Assembly: GCA_023213235.1 (NCBI GenBank)
Contig: CP096137.1
Location: 879,587-943,586 of the forward strand
Reading direction: 5' to 3'
Origin: Elusimicrobiota bacterium
GTDB taxonomy: Bacteria > Elusimicrobiota > Elusimicrobia > UBA1565 > UBA9628
DNA: 64,000 nucleotides
Of this stretch, positions 9,792-20,100 are shown one piece after another. The notes beneath the pieces are model-generated. The model searched no databases. It saw nothing but the letters and a program-made list of their open reading frames with translations, and had not been told where the DNA came from. The position numbers were made by a program, and so were the translations under genes. Every line of letters starts with the position of its first letter. The first letter of the stretch is position 1.

Positions 9792-10088
9792 ATGCGCCAC
9801 CGCAAGAGCCACCGTCATCCGGCCCTCGAGGCCGTCGTCTTCGCGGCGGCGCTGTTCCTGGCGCTGTTCGTCGGGCGGGAGCTGTGGCTGCGGCGCGCGG
9901 CTCTGGCGGAGGCTCCGCCGTCGGGCGGCGCGCCCGAGCCCATCGTCCTGCGGCCCGAGCGGCCGCCGCTGCCCGTCCCCGAGTCGGCGCGCAAGACGGA
10001 GACGGCCGTCAGCGGGGCCCCGCCCATCAAGCTGACGCGCGTCCAGCGCCGGCGCCCGAAGGGCGAGCCCGTTCCCGCGCCGCGCTGA
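9792..10088 (+). CDS. Small single-pass membrane protein, unknown function
   Basis: Not recognised. The 98-residue product starts MRHRKSHRHPALEAVVFAA with a basic N-terminus, then one transmembrane helix (about residues 14-30), then a Pro-rich, basic tail ending in RRRPKGEPVPAPR. It begins 5 bases after the rpoD stop and so may be the last gene of that operon. The topology suggests a membrane anchor with a disordered tail. It ends 5 bases before the stop inferred for the response regulator on the opposite strand. Confidence 0.55.
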   Translation: MRHRKSHRHPALEAVVFAAALFLALFVGRELWLRRAALAEAPPSGGAPEPIVLRPERPPLPVPESARKTETAVSGAPPIKLTRVQRRRPKGEPVPAPR

Positions 10089-10092
10089 GGGG

Positions 10093-10481
10093 CTAGGGCG
10101 CGGCGCGAGCGCGCGCGCGACGGCCTCGCGCAGCGAGGCGGGCGTGAAGGGCTTCTGGAAGAAGCCGGCCACCTGGGGCATCGCCTCGAACAGCGGCCGC
10201 AGGTCGCCTTTGGCCGTCACGATGAGGATCGGCACCTTGCCGGCGCGCGGGTGGTCCTTGAGCGCCTTGGCGACGCCCACGCCGTCGAGCAGCGGCATCA
10301 TCACGTCGAGCAGGACGAGGTCGGGCAGCGGCGCCGCCTCGTCGACGGGATCGACGCCGAGCTTGGCCAGCGCCTCGCGGCCGTTCTCGGCCGAGGCGAC
10401 GGCGTGCCCCGACTTCTCGAGGACGGTGCGCATGAGCAGGACGAGGGAAGGCTCGTCGTCGACGACGAGCAAAGAGGCCAT
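10093..10481 (-). CDS. Single-domain response regulator (receiver only)
   Basis: Receiver domain of about 129 residues with no output domain. MASLLVVDDEPS holds the acidic pocket, DLVLLDVMMPLLDG the phospho-accepting Asp, LIVTAKGD the conserved Thr, and GFFQKPFTPASLREAV the conserved Lys. As written, the frame has no stop at the end of the domain and would run to 9693 through the opposite gene. Restoring one base in the GGG at 10096-10098 gives a TAG at 10093-10095 exactly where a CheY-like protein should end. ATG 10481 lies 2 bases from the stop of the MscS-like gene, so the two form an operon. No histidine kinase is nearby. Confidence 0.85.
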
Positions 10482-10483
10482 CT

Positions 10484-11158
10484 TTATTTGCCCGGGCGCA
10501 GCAGCTCGCGCAGGTATTCGCCGGCGAGGTCCTTGGCGCCGAGGCCCAGCGCGATCGCGAGCGCCAGGCCGATCGAGCCGATGAGGATCTGGACGGTCGG
10601 GATGAGGATCTGGGGGCGCACGCCGATCTGCTCGAGGGCGATGACGCCCGCGGCCCCGACCGCGACGGTCTGGGCCGCCACGGCGACCGCGGCCCCTCCG
10701 CGGATCGAGTTCGCGAGAGCCGCGTTCTGCAGGATGTGGGCCACGAGCCGGCCGAACAGCAGGCCTCCGAAGAGGATCAGGACCGCGGCGACCATCGACG
10801 GCAGGACCTGGACGAAGCGCTCGAGCATCTCGGAGACGACGGTCATGTTGACCGCGTTGGCCGCCGAGACGATGAAGAGGAAGAGGATGAACCAGTGGGC
10901 CACCCAGGCCAGGATGAAGGTGGGGGACTTGCCCAGGCCCAGGCGGGCGAGGACCTCGTTGATCCCGACGCGGCTCGTATAGGAGTCGATGGCCAGCCGG
11001 CCCCCGGCGACCTCGATCAGGGCCCGGACCCCGCGGGCGAGGAACATCCCGACGAGCAATAAGAGGAGGGCGGCCGCCAGGGTCGGAATGGCCCCGGAAA
11101 AGCGGTCGTAGGCGCCCAGAAAAGGGTCGACGAACAGCCGCGCGAGGTTCTGTCCCAT
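10484..11158 (-). CDS. MscS-like 'conserved TM helix' membrane protein
   Basis: Inner-membrane protein of 224 residues with about four to five helices. Paired repeats such as LPSMVAAVLILFGGLLFGRL and the earlier [20 protein letters not shown] match the conserved-TM-helix family related to mechanosensitive channels. A last helix GSIGLALAIALGLGAKDLAG resembles the pore helix of MscS (alternating Gly and Ala), but the large cytoplasmic beta domain of true MscS is absent. It is cotranscribed with the response regulator downstream. TAGAAT on the minus strand (11165-11170) ends 6 bases before ATG 11158. Channel function is an inference from the family. Confidence 0.75.
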   Translation of the reverse strand: MGQNLARLFVDPFLGAYDRFSGAIPTLAAALLLLLVGMFLARGVRALIEVAGGRLAIDSYTSRVGINEVLARLGLGKSPTFILAWVAHWFILFLFIVSAANAVNMTVVSEMLERFVQVLPSMVAAVLILFGGLLFGRLVAHILQNAALANSIRGGAAVAVAAQTVAVGAAGVIALEQIGVRPQILIPTVQILIGSIGLALAIALGLGAKDLAGEYLRELLRPGK

Positions 11159-11164
11159 GGGCGG

Positions 11165-11170
11165 ATTCTA
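11165..11170 (-). promoter_or_regulatory. -10 box for the MscS-like gene
   Basis: Read on the minus strand this is TAGAAT, 6 bases before the ATG at 11158, with no ribosome site between. It fits the leaderless pattern seen elsewhere in the window. Confidence 0.4.
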
Positions 11171-11208
11171 GCATGTTACGCTCTTGTGGCCATGTGACCG
11201 ATATATTG

Positions 11209-11237
11209 TTGACACACGACGGGGGGACGGCTATACT
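11209..11237 (+). promoter_or_regulatory. Near-consensus sigma70 promoter of cassette A
   Basis: A perfect -35 TTGACA (11209-11214), 17-base spacer and TATACT (11232-11237) make the strongest promoter in the window. The FecR-like start codon GTG 11250 lies 12 bases after the -10, so the leader would be only about 6 bases. Confidence 0.85.
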
Positions 11238-11249
11238 GGGCGAACCTCC

Positions 11250-12761
11250 GTGCACGCGAAAATCCGAGCCGCCGCCTTCCTTTTCCTCGTTTTCCTTGCC
11301 CCCGCCGTCGCCGGAGCGACCTCGATTTCAGCGACCGAGGGGAAGGTCCTCTTCCTCAAATCGGGGTCCTACACGTGGGCGCAGGTGTCCAGCGGCCAGG
11401 TCCTGACCCAGGGCGACCAGCTCAAGACCGCGACGGGCGCCCGGGCGAGCGTCACCTTCGACGACGGCTCGCGCGTCGACCTCAGCCCGGGCTCCTCGTT
11501 CACCCTGAAGGAGGCCGGGCCGCAGGCGAGCTCGATGGAGCTCAAGCTCGGCTCGCTGAAGGCCTGGATCTCGAAGAGCCTCAACCGCCGCTTCCAGGTG
11601 CGCACGCCGACGGCCGTCTGCTCGGTGCGCGGCACGGAGTTCGGAGTCGACGTCGACGGCACGGGCGACACGCACGTCCAGATGTTCGGCGGCCTGCTCG
11701 CCGTGGCCGACACGAGCGGCAACGAGGTCCTCATCAAGGACACGCAGAGCGTCGACGTCACGCGCGACGGCCTCGGCCGCGTCACGGACGCCTCCCCGCG
11801 CGAGGAGCGCGGCCCCGCCGCCGACGCGAGGCAGCTCGCCCGGCGCGAGGTCGACCTGCGCATGAGCAAAGAGGAGGTCCAGGCCGCCGCCGCCGAGGAG
11901 GCCAAGCTCGCCGAGTACCAGGAGGGCAAGGCCCTCATCGACGTCAACGGCGACCGCGTGCGCGTCGAGGGCTACATCATCCGCCCCGCCGCCGACCAGT
12001 TCAAGCTCGTCGTGCTGAACTCCCGCCCCGAGCGCTTCGACTACTTCTTCTATCACGGCACGTTCAATCAGGCCCTGCCGACGGACATGTCCGTCGCCCT
12101 GCGCATGCTGCCGGGCTGCCTCGACGTGGCCTGCCCGTACTTCATGACCTCGTACCGCACGGGACGCTCGAACACCATCGACGCGATGCTCGAGACGGCG
12201 AGCGGCGGGCACCTCGTCGACGTCAACAACAACGCCGTCGGCGCCGTCGACGACGTCACGGCGGCCTACGACCCCGCGTCCGCGAGCTTCGCCTCGGTCG
12301 CGACGGGACGCCCGTTCTTCACGACGCTCTACGACAACTACAACCTCGCGTTCAACGGCGTCAGCCACCAGAGCTGGGCGGGGGCCAACATCCAGAACAT
12401 GGAGGACGGCCAGGCGCTGGCCCCCGTGTTCACGAACGTGACGACCGTGCAGAACTCGCCCGCGTGCGCCCCGCCCGACTGCACGTACAGCGAGATCGGC
12501 GAGGGCATCTACCATGACGTCGTCTACGCCTCCAACGCCGGCGGCACGATCTGGGAGAAGTACGACAGCTACGTCATCAGCGACGAGGGCAAGATCGCCC
12601 GGACGTCGGACTTCAACACCGGCATCGGCGGCCGCGACTTCAAGACCGCCCTGCTCGGCTGGAATTTCCAGACGATCGTGACGGCCTCCGAGTTCAACGG
12701 CCGCAAGATCGACCTCGTCGTCGAGCCCAAGCTCTTCATCCGCTCCGGACTGATCCCTTGA
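11250..12761 (+). CDS. FecR-domain secreted protein (cassette A)
   Basis: Exported protein of 503 residues. GTG 11250 is the only start between the promoter and the signal peptide HAKIRAAAFLFLVFLAPAVA. The FecR domain (about residues 27-165) shows GDQLKTATGARASVTFDDGS, the SMELKLGSLKAWI strand, TPTAVCSVRGTEFGVDVDGT and a final GNEVLIKDTQSVDV. A charged helix (about 200-232) leads to a C-terminal domain beginning VDVNGDRVRVEGYIIRP that recurs in the cassette B copy. True FecR proteins transduce iron signals to a FecI sigma factor, but no sigma or TonB-receptor gene is adjacent. A structural or surface role with the following barrel is more likely. Confidence 0.85.
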   Translation: MHAKIRAAAFLFLVFLAPAVAGATSISATEGKVLFLKSGSYTWAQVSSGQVLTQGDQLKTATGARASVTFDDGSRVDLSPGSSFTLKEAGPQASSMELKLGSLKAWISKSLNRRFQVRTPTAVCSVRGTEFGVDVDGTGDTHVQMFGGLLAVADTSGNEVLIKDTQSVDVTRDGLGRVTDASPREERGPAADARQLARREVDLRMSKEEVQAAAAEEAKLAEYQEGKALIDVNGDRVRVEGYIIRPAADQFKLVVLNSRPERFDYFFYHGTFNQALPTDMSVALRMLPGCLDVACPYFMTSYRTGRSNTIDAMLETASGGHLVDVNNNAVGAVDDVTAAYDPASASFASVATGRPFFTTLYDNYNLAFNGVSHQSWAGANIQNMEDGQALAPVFTNVTTVQNSPACAPPDCTYSEIGEGIYHDVVYASNAGGTIWEKYDSYVISDEGKIARTSDFNTGIGGRDFKTALLGWNFQTIVTASEFNGRKIDLVVEPKLFIRSGLIP

Positions 12762-12771
12762 TCCCGTCTCC

Positions 12772-14007
12772 GTGCTGAAACCCCTCCTCGCGCTGCTGCC
12801 GCTCCTCGCGTCCTCCGCGCGCGCCCTGGAGTGGACTCCCGTCCTCGCCGGCTCCTTGGCCGGAGGCCAGTACTTCTTCGAGGGGCAGAAGGCGAACCTG
12901 AGCGGCAACGCCTCGCTGACGGCCGCGGGCCTCGTCAAGACGAAGGGGAGCTGGAGCTACCTGCCGATGTACTCGGGCGCCTACCGCGGCACGAAGGGGA
13001 TCGACGACGGCGTCGGCTCCGGCACGCTCTTCCAGCAGCAGATGGACCACGCGTTCTCGTTCACCGGCATCCGCAAGCTCGAGGGGACGTGGCGGGTCAA
13101 GCCGTCCGCGGGCTACAAGCGCCAGTTCCTCAAGGAGACGCGCGACGAGTCCTGGGGCAAGGGCCTGTTCGACTACGAGAAAATCTCGGCCGGCCTGGAG
13201 CTGGAGAACGTCTACAAGGAGCCGTTCGCCTTTCGCGCCGGGCTCGACGTCTTCCGCGTGAGGTTCCCGAACTACGAGTCGCTCGAGTCCCGCTCGGGCG
13301 CCGACCCGTTCGGCGATCCCCTCGGCCGCGAGCTCGCGCCCAAGCGCGTCCTCGACACGAACAACCTCCAGGTCTCCGCGTCGGGCTCGCGCCCGTTCCC
13401 CGCGCGCGACCCCAAGTACGTCGTCAACGGCGCCTGGTCGTTCCTGTACAAGAGCTTCGCCGACCAGCGCCTCGTGCGCTCCGACGGCCAGTTCGAGAAC
13501 TCCGGCCGCCGCGACCTGGCGCACACGCTCGGCGGCACGATCACGCGCCCGATGCCCGCGCGCTGGGCCGGCCCCGACGGGCGACTCGACCTGAGCTTCG
13601 GGCTCAACGCCTCGTACGTGGGCTCCAACCAGAACACCTTCGACGCGACGTTCGCGCGCTTCATCGCGGACTCCTACAGCTACTGGACCTTGGGCGCCGG
13701 CCCGGGTGCCACGGTGTCGTGGGGGGACCGCAAGGCCCCGGCGTGGGCGACGGCGTCGCTGCGCTGGAGCCGCCAGACCTACCTCGGCCGCCTCGTGCAG
13801 AACGGCGACGGCGTCTACGGCTCGGCCAAGCAGCGCCACGACCGCTGGACGCTCGGGCTCGGCTACGGCTACCCGATCGCCCCGAAGCTGACGATGACCT
13901 TCCGCACGAACGTGCTCTGGGCCTCCTCGAATCACAAGAACGAGAAGAACTACTCGTACACGTTCCGCGCGATGAACTATCTGATCGGACTGGCGTATGA
14001 ATATTAG
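12772..14007 (+). CDS. Outer-membrane beta-barrel protein (cassette A)
   Basis: A 411-residue protein starting at GTG 12772 with signal peptide LKPLLALLPLLASSARA. The mature part alternates hydrophobic and polar residues with many aromatic strand ends and closes with NYLIGLAYEY, as expected for a barrel ending in an aromatic residue. It begins 10 bases after the FecR-like gene. It is clearly homologous to the barrel at 37112-38323: compare FLKETRDESWGKGLFD here with YLKETKDETWGRGLFD there, and FPNYESLESRSG with YPNYTSLESQTA. I do not recognise a named family. Its constant place between FecR-like and giant genes suggests a partner of the giant protein. Confidence 0.75.
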   Translation: MLKPLLALLPLLASSARALEWTPVLAGSLAGGQYFFEGQKANLSGNASLTAAGLVKTKGSWSYLPMYSGAYRGTKGIDDGVGSGTLFQQQMDHAFSFTGIRKLEGTWRVKPSAGYKRQFLKETRDESWGKGLFDYEKISAGLELENVYKEPFAFRAGLDVFRVRFPNYESLESRSGADPFGDPLGRELAPKRVLDTNNLQVSASGSRPFPARDPKYVVNGAWSFLYKSFADQRLVRSDGQFENSGRRDLAHTLGGTITRPMPARWAGPDGRLDLSFGLNASYVGSNQNTFDATFARFIADSYSYWTLGAGPGATVSWGDRKAPAWATASLRWSRQTYLGRLVQNGDGVYGSAKQRHDRWTLGLGYGYPIAPKLTMTFRTNVLWASSNHKNEKNYSYTFRAMNYLIGLAYEY

Positions 14008-14026
14008 TGACGAGATGCGACGCCTG

Positions 14027-14042
14027 TGTGACGGTTATCACC
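14027..14042 (+). promoter_or_regulatory. CRP/FNR-like operator upstream of giant A
   Basis: TGTGACGGTTATCACC matches TGTGA-N6-TCACA with one mismatch. Its centre is about 43 bases before the expected transcription start, near the class II activator position (-41.5). The promoter it overlaps has a good -10 but no recognisable -35, as activator-dependent promoters often do. Confidence 0.4.
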
Positions 14043-14065
14043 TGGCGCTTACCTTATATAGCGTG

Positions 14066-14071
14066 TATACT
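14066..14071 (+). promoter_or_regulatory. -10 box TATACT for giant A
   Basis: TATACT lies 38 bases before the GTG start of the giant gene in a 102-base gap. The -35 region (CTGGCG, 18 bases upstream) is poor. A 9-codon frame, GTG 14084 to TGA 14113, overlaps the giant start as GTGA. Confidence 0.55.
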
Positions 14072-14109
14072 CCGATTCTAGCCGTGCCCCCTCACGGAAC
14101 GCCGAGCCC

Positions 14110-17100
14110 GTGATCAACAGCCGCCGTACCTCCGTCTCTCCGTTCGTCGTCCTCGCCGCCTTCGGGCTGGCGGCGGCGGTCCTGCCGTCGACGGCGGTCG
14201 CCGTCACGACGACGGTCGCGACCGCGTCCACGGCCCCCTACTCGGTCGACGCCACGCAGGCGAACGTGCCCGTGATGATCCTCGACATGCAGGCGTCGGG
14301 CGGCTCCTCGGTCTTCACGACGTTCTCTCTCTCGATGTTCGGGGACGCGCCGCCGAGCCAGCTCTCGGCGAAGTTGTGGCGCGACAACGGCGACGGTATG
14401 TTCAGCGTCTCCGACACCCAGATCGCGTCGGGCGGTTTCTCCCCGGGCAGCGTGAGCATTCCGCCGTCGGCCTTCATGTCGGCGTCCGAGACGCTCATCG
14501 CCGGGCCGGTCCAGCGCTACTACGTGACGGTCAGCTTCGCGGGCGTGCCTCCGGGCCGCAAGCTCTCCTTCGCGTTCCGCCAGCCCTCCGACTTCGGCGT
14601 GCCGGGTCAGACCGCGGTCTTCCCGATCGTCTCGAGCGCCACGCTCACGCGCCTGACGGTGCACGCCAACCCCGTCAACGGCGTCGCGAACTATCCGTTC
14701 CCCGTCGGCGGCTCGACGCGCAGCGGCGGCCTCGACACCGGCGTGTTCGTCCGCGCGGGCCAGCGCGTGCACGCCGAGGCGGTCTCCGGCGACCAGTGGA
14801 ACGTCCCGGCGGGCGTCGGCGCCAACGGCTCCGGCGCGGCCGGCAATCTCGGCGGCTTCCTGACCGGCGCGCTCGTCGGCCGCATCGGCGCCGGCCCGTG
14901 GTTCCTGCTCGGACAGACCTCGACCGTGACGGCGACGGCCTCGGGCCCCTCTACGTCGCGGCCGAGGACACGGCCTACGGCGACAACTCCGGGACGATCC
15001 GGGCCGTTTTCGAGGTGCTGCCCTCGACGTCGCCCAAGCGCTGGCTCGGCGGCACGCTCGGCTTCGAGAACGCGGCCGACATCGACCAGAACTGGGCCGG
15101 CGGCCGCCCGTACAACGGCGAGATCGCGGTGTTCGACTCGACCGCCTACGACTGCGTCTGGAATCTGCGCGACGTCTCGCTCGCGTCGCTGCAAATCTCG
15201 ACGGCCTTCACCCGCTCGATCACGGTCGTCGTGCCGCCGTTCCAATTCGGCAACCGCCTGAGCGTCATGGGCGACGCCACGATCGGCGGCGGCCGCTTCC
15301 AGGTCGGCACGTCTTCCGTCAACTCGCAGATCGACTTCTTCGTCAACGGCAAGCTCGTCGTCAAGGACACGTCGACCTTCGTCATGGGCGGCACGCTCGG
15401 CCTCGGCGGCGCGGGCGCGGAGTTCCGCACGGGCGCGCTGTGGACGAGCCTCGGCAGCGCGCAGGTCCGCCGTGCCTCCCCGGCGGTCCCCTACACGCTG
15501 CGCGTCGACCGCGCGACGGTCAACATCGAGGGCCTCACGACCTTCGACGGCCTCGAGTACCTCGAGATCAGCTCCTCTCCGTTCGTCTCCGTGGACAACC
15601 TCACCTTCTCCGGCTACGAGTCGGCCTCGACGAACCCGCTCGTGCGCTTCATCTCGGGGACGACGGTCGCCTATCAGTTCGACTCGTGGTCCTCGCAGCC
15701 GCCGGCGCGCGCCGTCGGCGTCGAGGCCTTCGTTCAATTGGGCTCGACGATCGTCTTCACGAACTCGATGTCGCCGTCGGGCAACAGCTTCGGCGCGCCG
15801 AAGACGAACGCCCCGCCGCAGGTCGTGTCGTGGCTGCCGGACGGCGGCGGCGCCCCCGGCGTCATCAACGGCTTCCTGTCCGCCCTTCCCGGAAACGTCG
15901 GCACCTACCGCGTGCTCGCCTCGACGTCCCCGAAGGGGGCGACCAACACGGGCGTCGGCGGCGGCGTGTCGCTCTCGACGACGATGGGCGGCGTCCCCTT
16001 GTTCTACACGCTGTCGAACGTCCGCGCCCCGAGCACCTACTACCTTTTCGCTTTCGTCGACGACGGCGGGGGCGAGGTCGGAGCGCACGCGCCGCGCGGC
16101 GGCTTCAACCACCCCGGCGAGTTCCGTTCCGCCCCGGTCTTCCTGCCCTCGGGCGCGAACATCGGCGGCATCGACGTGACGCTCAAGCCGTGGGGCGCGG
16201 TCCAGGGCTTCGTCGAGAACGCCTCGAGCCAGTTCGGCCCGATCGTCGTCGAGACCTGGGGAGGAGGCCTGCCCAACGTGGCGGGCAGCACCCGGCAGGT
16301 GCGCTCGCAGCCGACCTCCGGCCCCTATCTGTTCGAGACTCCTTCCACCTTCGCCGGCGTCCTGCACTCGAGCGCCGTGTTCGCCTTCATCGACGCCAAC
16401 TTCAATAAGCAGTGGGACTTCTTCGAGGCCTCCGGCACCGTGCGTCCCGTCAACGTCCCCGTCGCCGCGACCGCGACCGTCAACGTGACGATCACGGGCG
16501 GCGCCCCGGCTCCCGGCGGCCAGGTGTCTCTCGCGACGGCGGCCGTCCACTTCGGCGCGGTCGGCGCCGGGGGGACCAGGCGCTCATCCGCGTGCGCATG
16601 ACGGCGTCGGCCTCGACGGCGGCGCTCGCCGGCGTGCGCCTGCGCCACGTCGGCTCCTCGCCCGTCAGCCCCATCCACCTCTCGCTGTGGTCCGACAACG
16701 GGGACGCCTCCTTCGGCGCCGGCGACTCCAAGCTCGGGTCCGCTCCGCTGGTCTTCAACGGCCCGAGCACGGCGACGGTCCAGCTCTCGAGCGCCGCGCA
16801 CCTGCAGCCGGGCGTGCCGCGCGACTTTTTCATCGCGGTCGACCTCGGCATGGGCGGCGTCGGCCTGTCGTCGGCGGGCGTCGTCATCGAGGCCGCGACG
16901 AGCTTCACGCTCGCCGCCGGCACGTTCAGCGCGACGCCGGCCTTCCCCGTGTTCACCGCGGCCCTGCCCGTCTACCGCGTGGTGTCGGCGAGCGCGACGG
17001 CCGAGCCCGGCCTGAGCGGCGGCGTGGACACGGGCTTCTTCACGTTCTTCGGCCAGCAGCTGAGCTTCACGTCGACGGGTTCGGCCAAGACGGGCCCCAA

Positions 17101-20100
17101 CGACTCCGCGACCGGCCCGGGCGGAGCGTCCGGCACGACGGGCCAGAACACGGTCCTGCCGTCCGCCAACCGCGGCGAGCTCATCGGCCGCGTGCGCGAC
17201 GGGGCGAACGGAAGCTCGCCGTGGTTCCGCATCGGCGCGTCGACTTCGATCCCCTCGCCGAACAACGGCGTCCTGATGCTCGCGGTCAACGACTTCGTCG
17301 GCGCGTACTCCGACAACACGGGCCTCTACCTCTCGACGTTCGGCGTGTCGGGCTCGACCCTCGGGGCGATCTCCGGCCAGGTGTTCTACTCGACCCCCGT
17401 GGCCGGCACGATCACGGTCTTCGCGCGCCGTTTCGGCTCCCAGATCCTGGGCCAGACGTCCTTCGCCGTCGCCGCCTCGTCTTCCTATCCGTTCTTCATC
17501 TCCGACCTTCCGCCGGGCCGCTATGATCTCCTCGCCGAGCACGGCACCAACGACGACTTCGGCCGTTCGATCCAGGAGGTCGACGTCGTCGCGGCCGCGA
17601 CCTCCTCCCTCGACGCGACGATGTACCAGTCGACGGGCGCGATCACGGGCACCCTGTCGTACTCCGGCGTGTCGTTCTCCGGCGCCTTCCACGTCGGCGC
17701 GGCGACGACGACGGACTTCACCGGCGAGGTCCACTTCTTCGGCGGCGTGTCCACTCCGGCGGCCGCCGCCTACGCGATCAGCGGGCTGCCCGCCCCGGCG
17801 ACCTATTACGTCGTGGCCTACCGCGACTCCAACAACGACGAACGCCCGAACGGCACCGAGCCCCTCGGGTATCACGGCGTCGCCGGGGCCGGGCTCTTCA
17901 CGATGGGCTCGTCGATGACCGCGGTGTACGTAGCCGGAGGCTCGACCGTGACCGGCGTGAACCTCTCGCTGACCGACCTCGGCGCCATCCAGGGCTCCGC
18001 GCTGCTGACGCCGGGCGCCACCGGCGTGCTCGTCGTCGAGACCGGCCAAGGGGTCGCCGGGTCGGCGGGCTTCAAGCTCGAGAACCGCGCCATGATCCCG
18101 CTTCCCGCCGGCGGTCCGCCGCCCGGCGGCCTGCCGTTCGAGCTCGGCCTCCTGCGCCCGGCGACGACCTACAGCCTGTTCGCGTTCCTTGATAAGAACG
18201 TCGACGGCCTGCCGTCGGCGGGCGAGGAGCAGGCCTCGACGCCGGCCAACCTGGCGATGTCCTTGGGCGGACGGGCGAACGCGAACCTGAACATGGTCGC
18301 GCTGTCCTCGCCCGCCGCGCCGTCCCTCTTCACGGCGACGCCGGCGGCGGTCAGCACGATCGCCTTCGCCTGGAACCTGGTCCCCGGCGCGACGGGCTAC
18401 CAGCTGCGCCGCGCGAACGCCTCGGTGATCTTCTCGCTGCCGGCCTCGGCGAGCGTCTACTTCGACGTTCTGACGGACAACACCTCGTCCCAGATACGCA
18501 TGATCACGGCGTCCAACGGCAACGGCACCTCGACGACGACGGCCCTCTCCGGACCGGTTTTCTCGCGCGCGACGCCTCCGGGCGCCCCGGCGCCGTCCCC
18601 CGTGACCGCCCTGGGGGCCGCGCTCTCCTGGGCGACGACCAACGCGGCGGGCACCCAGTACGAGATCTTCCGCGCGACGGGCACGGCGGCCTCGGGCGCG
18701 CCGCGCGCCCGGGTCTTTTCGGCACCGCGACCGCGTTCACGGACGCGCTGGCGCCGGCTTCCACGTACTTCTGGACCGCGCGCGCGATCAACGCGAACGG
18801 GCTGTCCACGGCCTTCAGCGCCGACGGCTCGACCATCACGCCGCCGCTGGCGGGTCCGGCGCTGTCGGGAACCGTCTCCTACGCGGGGTCCCAGGGAACG
18901 ATCAACCGCCGCGGCTACGTCGTCGAGGCCTCGACGAGCGGCACGACGTTCTTCCCGCGCGCGTCGTCGGCGGCGCTGGCGGGCGGCCCGCTCGTGCCCT
19001 ACTACCTGCCCGTCGCGGCCGGCACGTACTTCGTGCGCGCGTACGTCGACCTCAACGGAAACGGAACTCTCCACCCCGGGGCCGACCGCGGCCAGGCCGG
19101 ACCCTTCGTCGTCGGCGCCTCCTCGGTCAACGCCGCCTTCTCGGTCTCCGTCGACACGGTCCCGCCGGGCGCCCCGGCCGGCCTCGTCGCCGCCCCGGGC
19201 GCGAGCAAGGTGACCTTGAGCTGGGCCGCGCCCACGAAGAACGCCAACAACACGAATCTCGTGGACCTCGCGTCCTACGTGGTCGAGCGGTCGGTTCCGC
19301 CGGGCGCGTTCACGCCGGTGGCGACGGTGTCCTCGGCGACGCCGTCGTTCGTCGACCTGTCGCCCGCCCCGGGCGTCCAGAACCGCTACCAGGTCCGCTC
19401 GGTCGACGCGGGGGCAACTCCTCGGCGGCCTCCGGCGCCGTGGCGGCGAACGCGTCATCCGGCGGTTCGATCTCCGGTTCGATCAGGAACTTCAGCGCCT
19501 TCCAGGGGACCACCGGCGGCCAGTACCGCGTGCGCTTGACGACGACGCCCGCCGCCGCGGCGCCCAGCGTCGCGGAGGCCTCGCTGACCACCTACACGTT
19601 CACGGGCCTGGCCGACGGAACGTACTTCCTGCGCGCGTTCCGCGACGTCAACGGCAACGGGGTCCAGGACGCGCTCACCGAGCCGTCCGGCACGTTCGGC
19701 GGCCTGAGCCTGCCTTTCCCGATCACGATCGTCAACGCGAACGCGGTCGGCGGCGCCGACGCGACGATCTGCGACCGCGCCGCGCTGTTCCCGCCCGGCG
19801 CGACGAGCCAGCTGCTCGCGTCCGGCTGCCCCGCGCTCGACAAGGGCCCCGGATTCACGACGAGCCTCTTCGCGTTCGCGGTCGGCGGCGGCGCGGCCGG
19901 CTCCTTCGGCGTCGGAACGCAGGTGAACATTTCATTCTCCACGGACACGGCGTTCGCGACCGACCTGATCCTGCTCGGCCCCGACGGCAACGTCGTCGGC
20001 CGCGACAACCGCGACGGCGGCGCGAACCTGACCGCCACCCTGAACGCCCCCGGGGTCTACCTCCTCGAGCCGACGAGCTTCAAGGTGGGGGTGACGGGCT

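Noticed and set aside
9693..10092. Long C-terminal extension of the response regulator through the opposite gene
   Set aside because: The extra 130 residues are Arg/Pro-rich shadow sequence of the plus-strand gene; one restored base gives a stop exactly at the end of the receiver domain.
11250..12761. FecI-FecR iron-signalling operon
   Set aside because: No sigma factor, no TonB-dependent receptor and no Fur-like box were found around either FecR-domain gene.
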